Positions 1 to 11,262 of a stretch of 64,000 nucleotides of DNA are shown piece by piece; within the stretch, counting starts at the first letter, position 1; every line of letters starts with the position of its first letter. The stretch spans positions 24,487,546 to 24,551,545 of the forward strand of contig OY783199.1 in the NCBI GenBank assembly GCA_963678675.1. The letters are read 5' to 3'. A program made the translations under genes and the position numbers. This DNA is from Xiphydria camelus. Its lineage: Eukaryota; Arthropoda; Insecta; Hymenoptera; Xiphydriidae. The notes beneath the pieces were generated by a model. It saw nothing but the letters and a program-made list of their open reading frames with translations. It did not search any database and was not told where the DNA came from.

Positions 1-288
1 CAACATTTTACTCCTATGCACACCGAGGTGGGTTGCTGTAATTACGAGAACATCGGGGGAAGCCAACCCCGTTGATTTTAAAGGTCGGGGTTCGCGGAGC
101 TGCGCCGAAATCGTGACGTCGAAGGCTCCGAGTTCTACGGCCAAATTAAAAGCCGACGGAGAGGGATTCCACGAGCGTCGCGCCGAATCTGCTCGAAGGG
201 GATGAATTATGTCTGAGCTTTAACGAGGAATCTTCGTTGGAGAGATGGGCATTTCTTGACGGTGTCAAGGGTTAATTGTGGCATCGAA
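1..288. other. Intergenic, no gene seen
   Basis: Moderately GC-rich sequence at the window edge. I see no splice-bounded coding exon and no repeat structure until the inverted-repeat element that starts near 289. Confidence 0.5.
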
Positions 289-530
289 CACTGAGAAAAA
301 TAATTTGGTTAAAATGATAAAACACATCTGGTTAAACGAGTTTAGTCATTCCAACCGAAATACTGGTCAATTGAACCAAATGTTTAGTTGCTCGAACCAA
401 GCGTTTGATTCTTCTAACGAAAAATTCGTCAATTTATAATTAAAAAGACGGAGGATCCAGATTTCACCAAACGGTTTGGTTATGGTCACCGGGATTTTGG
501 ATAGATTGACCAGCATATTTTTCTCAGTGT
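289..530. mobile_element. MITE, CACTGAGAAAAATA family, copy 1
   Basis: The element opens with CACTGAGAAAAATAA and closes with the inverse, TATTTTTCTCAGTG, so it has terminal inverted repeats of about 15 bases. The interior has repeated AACCAAA/TTGGTT words and no open frame of note. A second copy in the same orientation lies at 61507-61741 and shares long interior stretches such as GGATCCAGATTTCA. A third, degraded copy spans 2589-3348. No transposase is present, so it is non-autonomous. Confidence 0.8.
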
Positions 531-2588
531 ATCAATCCCAGTGCGGATTATTTTCTAAAGTCAGCTATCGATTTTCTCTCCCCACTCTTTTCCAAAACCT
601 CATCTTCGACTCGTTCGGTCTTTATAAAATGGATCGCAGTGGAGGTTGCAGCGGCCGCGCTCTCTCGGCGATATTTCACGGTTCGCCGGTCGCACTTATT
701 AAACGGTCAGCGGCAACGATCTATTGTCGAATCGGCCTTGCGAGAGCGTACTGCAAAGCGGTCCGAGGTGCGGAGCCGCAACGGCGTGAATGATGATGGC
801 GCGGTGCGTTCAGCCGGGTAAACGTTAATTAATTGCTTAATTAGTAGGGAGTCGAGGAGAGGCGCGTTGGGCATTCGTCGGACGGACGCGACATCCCGCG
901 CCTGTGTACCGGCGTGTACACGGATTCGATGTAACTGCAAACGCTCGTCAACCTTGCGTGTCGGACGCGTAATGTACGCCCGTTGTTTTGACTGTACGCG
1001 CTCAGTTCCGTTTGTTTAACAGCGATGCTTCATCCTGCTCGGCGAATATCCGACGCACAAATCGGCAAGATACGTTGTACGGTGAAATCGATTCAGTGAT
1101 TTAATCCTTTTCTGTATTTGTTAAGTAAGGAAGGATCTTTAAAAAATACAATTTTCCCTGATAATTGCAGCATTTCTGATTGAAATCGGATAAATAATTA
1201 AAGAATTCTTTAGACTCCACCAATTTTTCCCTGACCTTTCCACGCGTGACATATAAAATTCTCTGACAATTCCAGGTTTCCCAAAATTGCCTGATCGTTA
1301 GACACCGTGGCGATACAATTTTTTCAACTAATCCAGTTTTCATATCTTTTACACAGCCTCCCCTGCATCCAGTAGCGCGCGCGCTCTCGCAACGCTGCGC
1401 CAAGTATCGATCTGCCGTGCACTCGCTCCTCTGTCGTCACGTCATGTTCCGCGGTATATGCAGTTACTCCGAAGAGAAAAGTGTACGAAGAAATTGCTAC
1501 ATTTTTGTGCGATATACATAATTGGCTCGCAGATCTTCAAACTGTTTCAGGCGAATGTAATAATCGGGGTTGCCAGCTGAATTCGATCCAAGATAAGGTC
1601 AATCGTTATTAATTCATCGTGTACTTTGGAACGATTACGCAATCCGCGACGTACCCCTCTCGTATCGTATCGATACACCGCACACGGAAAGACCGATACC
1701 AATAAATTTTACTATAATTAATTTAATTTAATTAATTTTATAATAAAGCAGATACATACGTATAAGTGTTTCCGGATGTTCTTACTGTACCGAAAAACAA
1801 TTTTTCCTTAGGAACTATAATAGTAAACAGTTCTCAAAAGAAAAATTAACGTATCTCATTGTAAAAACACCCAAAAATCCTCATGCGTACCTCTCTTATT
1901 GTAAATACATGCTTTCGATTCGCTTTTTTTTTCACCCTCGACTACACCTTCCACTCAAATCGTGCCTCCACATATTTCGCAGACACGAGTACAGCGCGGT
2001 TCACTCCCATCAGATCGAGCGATTGCTTCGCGAAAGTCAGTTCGGACCATGTTCGACGCGACGTTAGTCACAGCCGCGTTCGCCTATTGACGGAAAATGG
2101 ACCGGGGAAAATACAGAAAAGGTCGTGGATATACGACGAGAGGTGCGGCGAGGAATGACGCAGACAAAGGGAGGCAGAAATGGAAAAGCGAGGGAGAAAG
2201 ACGCGATCGAGGCAGCGGCAGTGGTAAATACTCGCACATGGGCAGACGCATCCGCGTATACGCGAGCCTCGTATACCTACGTATAGCGTGGATTTTCATC
2301 AAGCTTTCCACCGTTCTACCTCGCCACGCTATGACACGGCAAGGGTTCCTCGTCCCTTTTCCCGGCAACCCCCCGCACGGGTTAGAGGGAGTTGTCCCTT
2401 TCACCGAGTAACAATGCGACGTACAGGGATAACCGTTCGGAAAGACAGGCCAGCGTCGCGATTGTGCCACGAGCAGATAAGCAGTTCCTAGGCGCTTGGA
2501 AATGCTTCTGACGCGGATGAAAGGCGATCTTGACAAGTCCGCGGGACTGACTCGGTCGTCGTTTCGGTATTCTCCTCGGCGATCTCGC
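531..2588. other. Intergenic, no gene seen
   Basis: GC-rich sequence between about 600 and 1080, then more AT-rich DNA. Short open frames occur on both strands, but none has family resemblance or convincing splice sites. Confidence 0.5.
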
Positions 2589-2735
2589 ATTGGGAAAAAT
2601 AATCAGGTTGAAATGAATAAACGCATTTAATGAAACGCGTTTAGTCGTTCTAACTAAAATACCGGTCAGAGTTGGACCAAATATTTAATTACTCCAACCA
2701 AATGTTTAGTTATTCTAACCAAAGAAATGATCGAA

Positions 2736-2993
2736 TTACACTGGCGTTAAAGGTCTGGTTGAATATGAACCTGATGGAAACATTTATTTGAGATAAATAG
2801 GAATTTATTCACATTGAACAAAATCTATTTGAATTAAACATACGTTTTGCATATCTTTTTAATCGAGTAGAAACCTGGTAGAATATTTATTTAATTCAAA
2901 TAGATTTTTGTTCGATGTGAATAAATCCCTGTTCATCTGAAATAAATTTGTTTCAAAAGATTCGTATTCAACTAGACCTTTCCCTGGGTGTAA
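2736..2993. mobile_element. Foldback MITE nested in the 2589-3348 element
   Basis: Imperfect palindrome. The left arm (AAAGGTCTGGTTGAATATGA) and the right arm (ATTCAACTAGACCTTT) are inverse copies. The central arms also pair: TTTGAATTAAACATA with its inverse near 2886. No coding capacity. Confidence 0.6.
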
Positions 2994-3019
2994 CCAAACA
3001 GATGGATGATCTTCATATT

Positions 3020-3275
3020 ATCGTCGTTGAAGATGCAATAACTTGTAACCCACACAGAGTTCTTAACCCACAGCAGTGGAATAAATGCGTGGCTTAGGTG
3101 GTACTTTTATTTAACTATGTGGCTTATTATTTAAAAAATACCGGATTTATTATAAAACTGAGATTTTGCATATACGTAAACAAATATGTATGCCGCAAGT
3201 CTTATGACGTCCAAATCTCGTTTAGGCAAAAACTGTGGGTTGTGGGTTACGAGCTATTGCATCTTCAACGACGAT
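3020..3275. mobile_element. Foldback MITE nested in the 2589-3348 element
   Basis: Terminal inverted repeat of about 35 bases. ATCGTCGTTGAAGATGCAAT on the left is answered by ATTGCATCTTCAACGACGAT on the right, followed inward by a stretch related to GTAACCCACA. The open frame at 3098-3355 crosses its right end and is not a gene. Confidence 0.75.
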
Positions 3276-3348
3276 ATATTTCATCAAACAGCTTGGCCGT
3301 CGTCTCCAGGATTTCGGTTAAATTGAACAAATTTTGTTTTCTCAGTGT

Positions 3349-4265
3349 GGTGTAAACACAATTCATCCGCTCAGCGGGGACGATTCTACCGGGGAAAGGT
3401 TTTCAGCGAGACGGTCAATTGCAATTTTTTATAATCTCTGAAATTACTCTCCCACACCGCTCCTCGCGAGCAATTTCCAGAAACACACAGTTGACCCGAC
3501 TCAGCCCTCTCGTCGCTTTACAACTTCCCCCTTCTCGCCCCCGCTCTTCCGCCCCGTCCCAGCCTCCCTGCTCGTCTTCCGACCCGCATAGCCGCGGAGC
3601 GACGCCGGAAACGCGGAAGCCTCGAGAAATCCAGATAGCGCGTCGCCAACGCACGCGAAAAAATGCTCCAGCACGTACGGCAAATTAGCCACGGTAAATT
3701 GCAGGGTTACGACGCGCCGCCGCTACCCGACGCCGATGAGCATTAATTTCCTCGTTACTCGTTTCCATCGGCCGTCCGGGCGCTTCGAGATGCCCGACAC
3801 AAACGTGACGCGCTTCCACGTTCCACGCGGCGACGCCTTTTAAAAGCGCGCGGGGAACGCGGGAGCGAGGTGCGAGCCTTTCTTCGCTCTGTGTGCGAAT
3901 CGATCGCGCCCGTCGCTGAACCGGAGAGATAAATAGACGAGCAGTTTTATTATCCCGGAGAGAAAGCGGAAGACGGAAGGAGGAGGAGGAGGAGGAGGAG
4001 GAGGAAGACTCGTCCACCAGCGAACGCACTGCCGTGTACGTGTACACGCGCACAGACACGACCTAAAGCCGAATGGATGTGGCGTAATAATGGTGTAAAC
4101 TGCACCGTTTCCGTCTTCCGCGCGAAGACGCCGTGTGCCTTTACCGCGTCCGTAGGGCCAGAATGTGCTCGACCGTGATAACAACGGCCGATAAATTAAC
4201 GCCGACGTATCTTTAGCGCTGCATCGACTGAATTGGCACATGTCGACTGCGGTGTATACGCACTC
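3349..4265. other. Intergenic, GC-rich, with an (AGG)n microsatellite
   Basis: A GC-rich stretch with overlapping open frames on both strands that look like composition shadows. An (AGG)n run at about 3978-4005 yields a poly-serine frame on the minus strand. I find no credible exon. Confidence 0.5.
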
Positions 4266-4420
4266 AACCAAATTTAGCCACAACTAGAAAAAATTATAAT
4301 AATTGCAGTGATAATTTTCTTCGCAATAGCAAGAATACTTGCCACGCTAGCAATATTTTTCTAGTCGTGTCTGAGGCAGCCAGAAATATAGCTGTGGATT
4401 AGCTAAATACTTTTTTCAGT
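4266..4420. mobile_element. MITE, GCTATATTT/AGCAATATT family, copy 1
   Basis: This block recurs as its reverse complement at 13553-13727. Shared words include AACTAGAAAAAT, GCAAGAAT.CTTGC, TTATCACTGCAATTA (on the appropriate strands) and CTGCCTCAGAC. Both copies are bordered by AGC..AAATA.TT and end near CAGTG or TTGAG. The opposite orientation at two sites and the inverse ends suggest a small non-autonomous transposon. Confidence 0.65.
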
Positions 4421-7003
4421 GCGATCAGTCTGTGCGTTACGTAATTTCCATCGCGGTTCTCAAAATTTGGACTACGATAAATTATGACTCGCGTCGAATC
4501 GAAGTAACGAGAAATGTGGAATGAGCAAATATTTAGCGAACGCTGCACAGCAGCCAGTCGATCAGCTGCCGCAGCGCTCGATTTCATTGAAAAATAAATC
4601 GCCCGCTGCACTTAAACTTTATCGGTGAGTGTGTTATATAGCACGCGTATAGCGTGGGCCAATTAACCGCGGCAAAAATTCCGAAGTGAAGCCAATCGAT
4701 GCGCGCGGAGCGGAACAAAAAGTAGGTCGAACACCATCGGCCGCCGAGCTATCGAATTTCCCTCTATTTTTCGACGCACTGCTCGCGCCGCCGAAAAAGG
4801 GGTAACGACCGCTTCGTGCGCGGACGCGCGTGTTATGCAACGGGAAATGCCGCCGGTTTAACATTCGTCGTGTAACGGGGAGACCCCGTTTGAATTCCGC
4901 AGCGAACGAGAGGAAAGTAAGACAAAAGCCGGGAAACACAAGCGAGAGCAAATTTAATTACGATCGAACAAGAGCGCCCTGCTGCAATAATTCTGCACGC
5001 CCCCGCCCCCCCCCCCCCTCCCACATCCGCGAGAACCGCATCGCTCGAAATTGGATTGGACGAATGTTCCGCTGCCGCGCGAGGTCGACCCGCGCTCCGC
5101 TATAGCGAGCTCCGTCGCCGAGGTCGGACCGGTTAGCTATGCTAACGGTAATTATCTTCATTAGAATCCCGTTAATTAACCGTCACAAAACCTCGATCAG
5201 TTACGAGCTCGGACGGATCGGTGGGTACACTTCGGAGATACGGATCGTCGGTTGGCGATCAGACCGTATACGACTTTGTGCAACACTCGCGCGCGGTGGG
5301 TTTACATATCCAGCATCCCCGAAAGGATCGGACGTTTCAATTGCGACGCGCTTTCGCAGTGGCGATCGTAGAAGCGCATAATGCCATATCAGCGGAATCG
5401 AATTGCGACTAGCCGAATTACCGGGTCGTCGTTGCGTCGAGGTTCGTCATCCGCATAAATTTCGTACGCCGCTGTTGCTCCAGATTCGCGAATCGATGAC
5501 AACCGAATCTAATCACGGATGCGTCGATGCGGTGGCCGACTGTATGTACGGTGTATGGGGAGTCGAGTTAAAATGCAATTTCATACCGAAATTCATCGAC
5601 TTCCTCTAGTACAGACTTTATGTATTCCCCTCCGACGCTTTATGCTAATATCGCGAACGCGGAAGCTCCGATGCATAAATCGGCTTAAGGCGCGGTTGGG
5701 ACTCTTCGAGTGTAAAACACCTACGCGTTGTTGGATACTCTGTTTTATGCAATACACGCCTAGGATAAAAGTGGGGGATAGACGCCCCAGCTTCTGTTTA
5801 ACTTTGAACGCGATTAACTCGAAACGTAGCGGAGATACACGAGAAATGTGTTGGTTGGCTTTTTTATAGTAAAAATGTAGATAGATATTTTTTATTTAGA
5901 TTTTTCTTCGATATCTCCAATTGATTTTAAGATAATCGATTTTGAACTCGCTCTTTAATCGGGCCATCCATCCCGCTTTTATCCTGCTGAACGGGAGAAA
6001 CTTTCTTACTCCCCAGGCTCCTTTCGCGGCGTTGTAATGAGAAAAAAAAGTAAAGCCTCCCGTGTTCGGCGCGCGGTCACCGACCATCGCGTATACACGT
6101 CGCATTCGACACGCTTTAACGCAAGCGCGGCTCGATTGTACTAGAAAAACATAAAAGGAACAGCGATTCGCTTTATTCCGATACGGTTTTGCGTGAGAAA
6201 AAAGAGATTAGATCGAAGTTTCGACATGTTTACTAGGTAGGCACATATACAGGACTGTATTCCACGTGATATTACTGGGAACGGTTCTTCCGTGGGCCGA
6301 AATTCCGTCTCGTACCGTAGCATGAAATGTTATAGTTACGCGTGGGCGAATGTACGTACGTGCTTTGGGGGAGAAAAACTACGTATTTCTAAGTAGGTCG
6401 AGTGTGGATCGAGGATCTATTTTCTTCGAGGATCCTTCACGGTCGTTTAACGCCGCGGGAGAATGGACGTCGAGGAGGGCGAGGGCGAATGAACGGGAAC
6501 GAGGTTGGCCGCGCGGTGGAGAAGAGGAACGAGTGATACGGAAGGGAAAAAAGTCTCGACAGCGGCCTAAGGAACCGGGATGCAGTCGATATAACACGCA
6601 TTACCATAAAGATACACGCCATCGCTCTATTACTCGTTTAATCCCGAGCCGATAAATTCACGAAAACTGTGCCGTAATTTCGAGCGCGATTACAATAAAG
6701 CCGACGTTATATAAACGCCTCGTTGTTCCGCGCGGATAGCCCGCGTTATGCGAAAATAAAAAGACCGAATTGCGGGGTTCGGCGCGATCTCCGTCAGCGG
6801 ATTCAACGATCGTAGGGGTCGACTTTCGTCGCGATTGGAAAATGAAACACTTGAATATAATATGTATTCTTCCCGCTTCTTCTGAGCGACTCGGTCGTCA
6901 TCGCGATTGGAAGACTGTGCCGCTTTATTATGCAACTTGTCTCGAGTTATACAATGTATCTGCGACACTCGCGTGTAATCTACATTCGGTATAGGACTCT
7001 AGC
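4421..7003. other. Intergenic, no gene seen
   Basis: A mixture of GC-rich and AT-rich sequence with a 13-base C run at about 5006-5018. The many open frames of 60-116 codons on both strands have no recognisable domain. Confidence 0.5.
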
Positions 7004-7222
7004 GTACACCCGGGCTCACGGAATCTGTCGCTGGTGACTTTTTTTAAATGTTATTTTTAAACGTACTAACCAATGATTAATCAATCCTCGTGCTTTCATT
7101 AACGAGAGTAGACGTCACCGTAGCTAATGAGGGCATGAGAATTAATTGTTCACTGGTTAGTACGTTTAAAAATAAGGTTTAAAAAAAGTCACCAGCGACA
7201 GATTTCGTGAGCACGGGTGTAC
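7004..7222. mobile_element. MITE with about 70-base terminal inverted repeats
   Basis: GTACACCCGGGCTCACG at the left is answered by CGTGAGCACGGGTGTAC at the right. The pairing continues inward through GTCGCTGGTGACTTTTTTTAAA and TTTTTAAACGTACTAACCA. Only about 70 bases separate the arms. There is no open frame. Confidence 0.85.
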
Positions 7223-7591
7223 TTCCCCAAACGTAGCTTTTGTTTGTGTTACACATGTACATATAGAGAATGTACATCCAAGTTTCGCCAAGAAACCCAG
7301 CTTGGTGGCGCTGCTTGTATTTACCTTTTGATAACGATTTTCCACGGAAAGAATTTATTTGAATGCTTTGAAATCCACATTATCTTATAATTGAGGCCAT
7401 GTTGATTAAATCTCATAGGTAAAACACTTCAATTATTATCCAAAATAACGTGTAAACAGCGCTTATACCACGGGCATCTGCTTAATGCTTGGTGCGTGCC
7501 ACAGATGGCACTCTATCTGTTTTGTGCAGTTACCCAATCGCCCTATACAGGAACGCTACAAAAAGGATCGATGAATTGTCAACCGGTATGT
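7223..7591. other. Intergenic, no gene seen
   Basis: AT-rich sequence without a defensible exon or clear repeat. Confidence 0.45.
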
Positions 7592-8082
7592 ACACAGTGG
7601 AAAAAAAATTTGCTAGATTGAAATAAAAGCACGTTTATTCAATTAGAATAAATATCGATTGAACGACACATAAATGTTATTAATTTAGCTGAATATTATT
7701 TGGACTATTTATTCGAATTGAATAGATGTGCTCTTACACTGAGAGAAATGATTGTTGGTGCGAAAAAAATGTTTTCTGTAATCACAAACATGATATAAGT
7801 TCAGGATCAAGCCATGCCATGGTTTTATTCGTGCGAGAAAATGTTTGACAGGCTCGAGTAATAATTTTTTGTGTGCAAAAGGAATTTCTCATTGCCACGA
7901 CGAGGTATTCTGGAATTAAGAATATATTATTCTTCGATCGCGAGAATCTGCATTCGTAAAAATTTGTAAGATTATATGTTTTCGATTCAAGAAACATTTG
8001 TTGGGCACTGCCAACTATTTCTCTCAGTGTAGGACTACGTCCAAGAATACGTTTATTTAAATCAAGCAAATTTTATTCTCAC
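7592..8082. mobile_element. MITE interrupted by a CACTGAGAG element
   Basis: The outer arms are inverse copies (AATTTGCTAGATTGAAATAA on the left; TTATTTAAATCAAGCAAATT on the right). They are separated by a complete CACTGAGAG...CTCTCAGTG element (7736-8030). Removing the inner element would restore one element of about 200 bases. Confidence 0.65.
7736..8030. mobile_element. MITE, CACTGAGAGAAAT family, copy 1
   Basis: Starts ACACTGAGAGAAATGATTG and ends with the inverse CTATTTCTCTCAGTGT. A related copy, split by two further insertions, lies at 62600-63382 and shares AAAAAATGTTTTCT, CAGGATCAAG and TTGATTCAAGAAACATTT. The minus-strand frame inside it has no known domain. Confidence 0.75.
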
Positions 8083-10851
8083 ATTTCACGGAATCTATTT
8101 TCTCCACCTCGTAATATCGTCCAATGAGACGTGTCTCGAATTACACGGTCGTCGATCTCCCCTCCCACTCCGAAGCGTCGTCGTTGCGACGACACAGCGA
8201 CGGCGGGACCGGTAATAATACAACTGCAACCGTCTAGCGGCGAGAAGGAACAGCGGGGTACAATTTAACCGGCGAAACGTCGACGTAGGTGAAATATTAA
8301 AAGCGCCTTCGGCTCGACTAAGAAATTGAGGGGGTTAACAAATACGAGTCGGCGCGTAGGCCGGCAGCCGTTAATATTTCAACGGGGTGAGCAGGTATGG
8401 TCGAGGGTGCGAAGCGAAGAGAGGGGTGAAGGGGTTCGAGTACGTGTCCGGAAAACGAACTGGAACGGCGTCTCGCTCGACAATTCCCCTAACAATGCAA
8501 AAGTGCTGCGGTCGCCTCTGTCAACGACGAAAGATATAGTCCGAACGCGGAAAAGGAAGAGAAGGAGGAGGAGGAGGAAGAGACGCGTTGCGGTTGCCGA
8601 AGAGCAGCTTCGCGGAGGGTGGCGAGAAGAGAAGGGGCAGGAAAATCCATCGCTAAAAACAGCCGTAAATCCGCGCGGTAAACGACGGAACGGGGCGCGG
8701 CGCCGCGATTATTCCACGATTTTCTCCGTCTTGCGATTTTTTCTTTCCACCCCCGTGCCTTCGTAATATCCGGCGTATAGAGGGTGTCCGCGAAGTCGCG
8801 ATGGAGAAATGAGCGCGTGTAAATATTTTGCGACGCTTTTTCGAGGAATTTTCGCCGGAGGGTCGTGCAGAGATCGAGAGATCTCTCGCGTGTGTGCGAG
8901 GTGCGAGGGACCTGTTGAAATTTCCCGGGGATGCGAAGGGGTCGAGACGGGAGATCGTCGAGTAAACACGTTGAACGGCGCGTCGCGTACAGGTACACCT
9001 ATATCCACATCCTCGCGGGAGGAACGTCGGCAAAGTGGATTTTTCCGAGAGTCAACGAACTGCATCCACTGCGCGGGAGAAATTGGGGATGTAGCGGGGA
9101 CGCCGTGCAATTTTCCGAGGGTGTCGGGAGACCGGAAGACACCCGGCCGCCGGTCCCGCGGGCAACGTTCTTCAGATATTGCGCGTCCGTCAGTCGCCGG
9201 GAGTCGCCGTATCTCTCCACTGCGTTACGCTCATCTTGTTTTACGAGGCACCCCTCTGATATCGAGCTGCATACTCGCACGACAACCGCCCCTCGTAACG
9301 CGTTCTCGAGTACAGTAGGTGCTCACGAGTTACCCCTTTCCTCTCTACGCTTCTACGGCGAGGAAAAGGGTCCCCGCATAATTTTCCTCGCTCCTCTCCT
9401 CCTCCTCGTTCGTCTCTGTCGACGCTTATCGCGCGGATTTTAATTCGTTGAAATATCGCGAAATTAGAGCGCGTGCTGTATCAGAAGAACGCAAGCGCCG
9501 CGTGCTGCGGATTACGGCGCATCAGAATCTCATCGTCCGAATGTACCGGAATAGCGAATTAGACGGCGAAGCACTGGCGCGTATGTTGTGTTGAGAATGT
9601 CTCCTCCGTGGTCGCGTCCGCGGGGTGTGTGTACGGTGTACCTACACCTTGTGCCAACAGGGTGTTTAATTAATTTATTCAGAGCACTTTTACAGCACGT
9701 ACGGAGTACGCTCGGTAGGCGGGGGCGGTCGCTTGCGGGGGTATATATGGAAGGTGGCTCTTATCACGCTTCTGTAAGGTACACCGTTCCAGCCCCTCGC
9801 GACTCCGCACTTTCATCCCCCAGGATCGTCTCCGCCTCCTCCTCCTCCTCCTTCTCGACGCTCGCGCGGAACAAATTACACGGCGTTAGAAAATTTTAAT
9901 ATGTAAGCTGTCTCGTCTCTCTTTGTAATCGCAGTCTCGGCCTACCCCTCGTGCCCTTCCCTCACCCCCCGGGGATCCGAGAAAATTGCAGGCAATCGGC
10001 CGGCTTGTCTTGCGCGCGCAAACGAACGGATAATAAATTAAGGGCGAGAGCGGGCCGCGTGTATCCGCTAACGAGTGGAACGGGACAACGCAATCTCGTC
10101 TCGTCACTCGTTTTTCTTCCCCGATATTTTCGCGCGTGCCGGATGTAATTTTTTTTCCAAGTCGTTTTGCCCCGCCGAAGATCCTCCGTCGTGCCGCGCG
10201 CCACGCCTTTTTTTCTTTTGCGTCACGGAGTTGTCCTCGATCCGCCGAATTAGTAAAGAGAGCGGAGCCGGGAGTCGAAGGGGCAGAAATTATCTCGACT
10301 TCGTTATAATTAGAAGCGAGGCCAAAAAAAAGTCGTCCCTTTTGGCGGATCCTCGCGAAAGACGCGACTCTCGTGGGAAACGGCGAGATTCAATTTCCCT
10401 CCCCCTTTCCCGGAAACTATACAACGGCGGACGATACACGACGAGGAATCCGGAAAAGTTCCTCGACAAAGGAAACCCGGTTATTTGCCTTGCCAGAAAT
10501 ACGAAAGCCGCCTCTCGCTCTTCCCTCCCGTGTTTATCCCACGACGCTACATCTTCCCCCTCCGACCCGTCGACCTCCCAACTCCTCACCGGCCTCGAAC
10601 GATAAATGTTTACCTCTCGCGTTACCCCGCCCCGGGGACCCACGTGGATGATAAATGCATCGCACTCCAACGTTCGTCTGTCAGGCTCCGGCGAAAACAT
10701 CTTGTTTTCGCGAAAACTTAATTGGTTCGTTTTTCCTGCGCGAGTTGCAGTGTCGGACTGCAGTGGTGCATCGCGCGAGCTGTCCTCGCGTCCCGTTGCC
10801 GAAAATGATGCTTCGGCGGGCGAAAAAATTCTACGTTATATTTGCTATATG
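8083..10851. other. Intergenic or intronic, GC-rich, no gene supported
   Basis: Strongly GC- and CpG-rich sequence with (AGG)n-like stretches near 8560 and 9840. Long open frames run through both strands (up to 176 codons), as expected when stop codons are rare by composition. None has a domain or a consistent exon structure. Confidence 0.45.
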
Positions 10852-11262
10852 ATCCACATGTGATTTTGGTCACATATGGAATAAATATACAGAGAAAAAA
10901 GAATTAGTTCGACCCACTGATAATTAAATCTTTTTTTCACATTAATTAAATACTCCTTTCTTGCGATCACATATTATTTTACACGCGATTGTGAAGAAGA
11001 GATGTCTAATTGACCTGTTAAAAGAGATTTCACTGATATAAATAAGTAATTACTCGCGACCCCGCAAGTAATGTTCAGTAAATACAACGAATTTTTTCCC
11101 CCTGTGTGTATGATTTCTATATACTAATCGTGTAAGGACCGTGTATGGATTACACAAACATTCAAAAACCTGTATATAGTCCTTATACGGTTGATATAAA
11201 AATTATACATATAATCCATATACGACCAATGGATTATATACAAAATATATAGAACTTTTCCG
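10852..11262. mobile_element. MITE, ATGGATTATATA family, with a nested ACAGAGAAAAAA element
   Basis: The outer arms resemble the elements at 13728-13870 and 59568-59812: TGATCCACATGTGATTTTGG on the left and ATATAATCCATATACGACCAA on the right, ending in AACTTTTCCG. Inside, at roughly 10888-11108, is a second element with ACAGAGAAAAAAGAATTAG opposed by GAATTTTTTCCCCCTGTGT. Confidence 0.55.

Larger units (their letters stand above)
2589..3348. mobile_element. MITE, CACTGAGAAAAATA family, copy 3, with two nested insertions
   Basis: The left part (GGGAAAAATAATCAGG onward, with the TTTAGT..TTCTAAC words) and the right part (GGATTTCGGTTAAATTGA to TTTTCTCAGTGT near 3348) match the copies at 289-530 and 61507-61741. 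They are held apart by two palindromic elements, at 2736-2993 and 3020-3275. The left terminus is eroded. Confidence 0.65.

Noticed and set aside
3098..3355. 85-codon + strand frame
   Set aside because: It lies mostly inside a nested MITE and crosses its inverted end.
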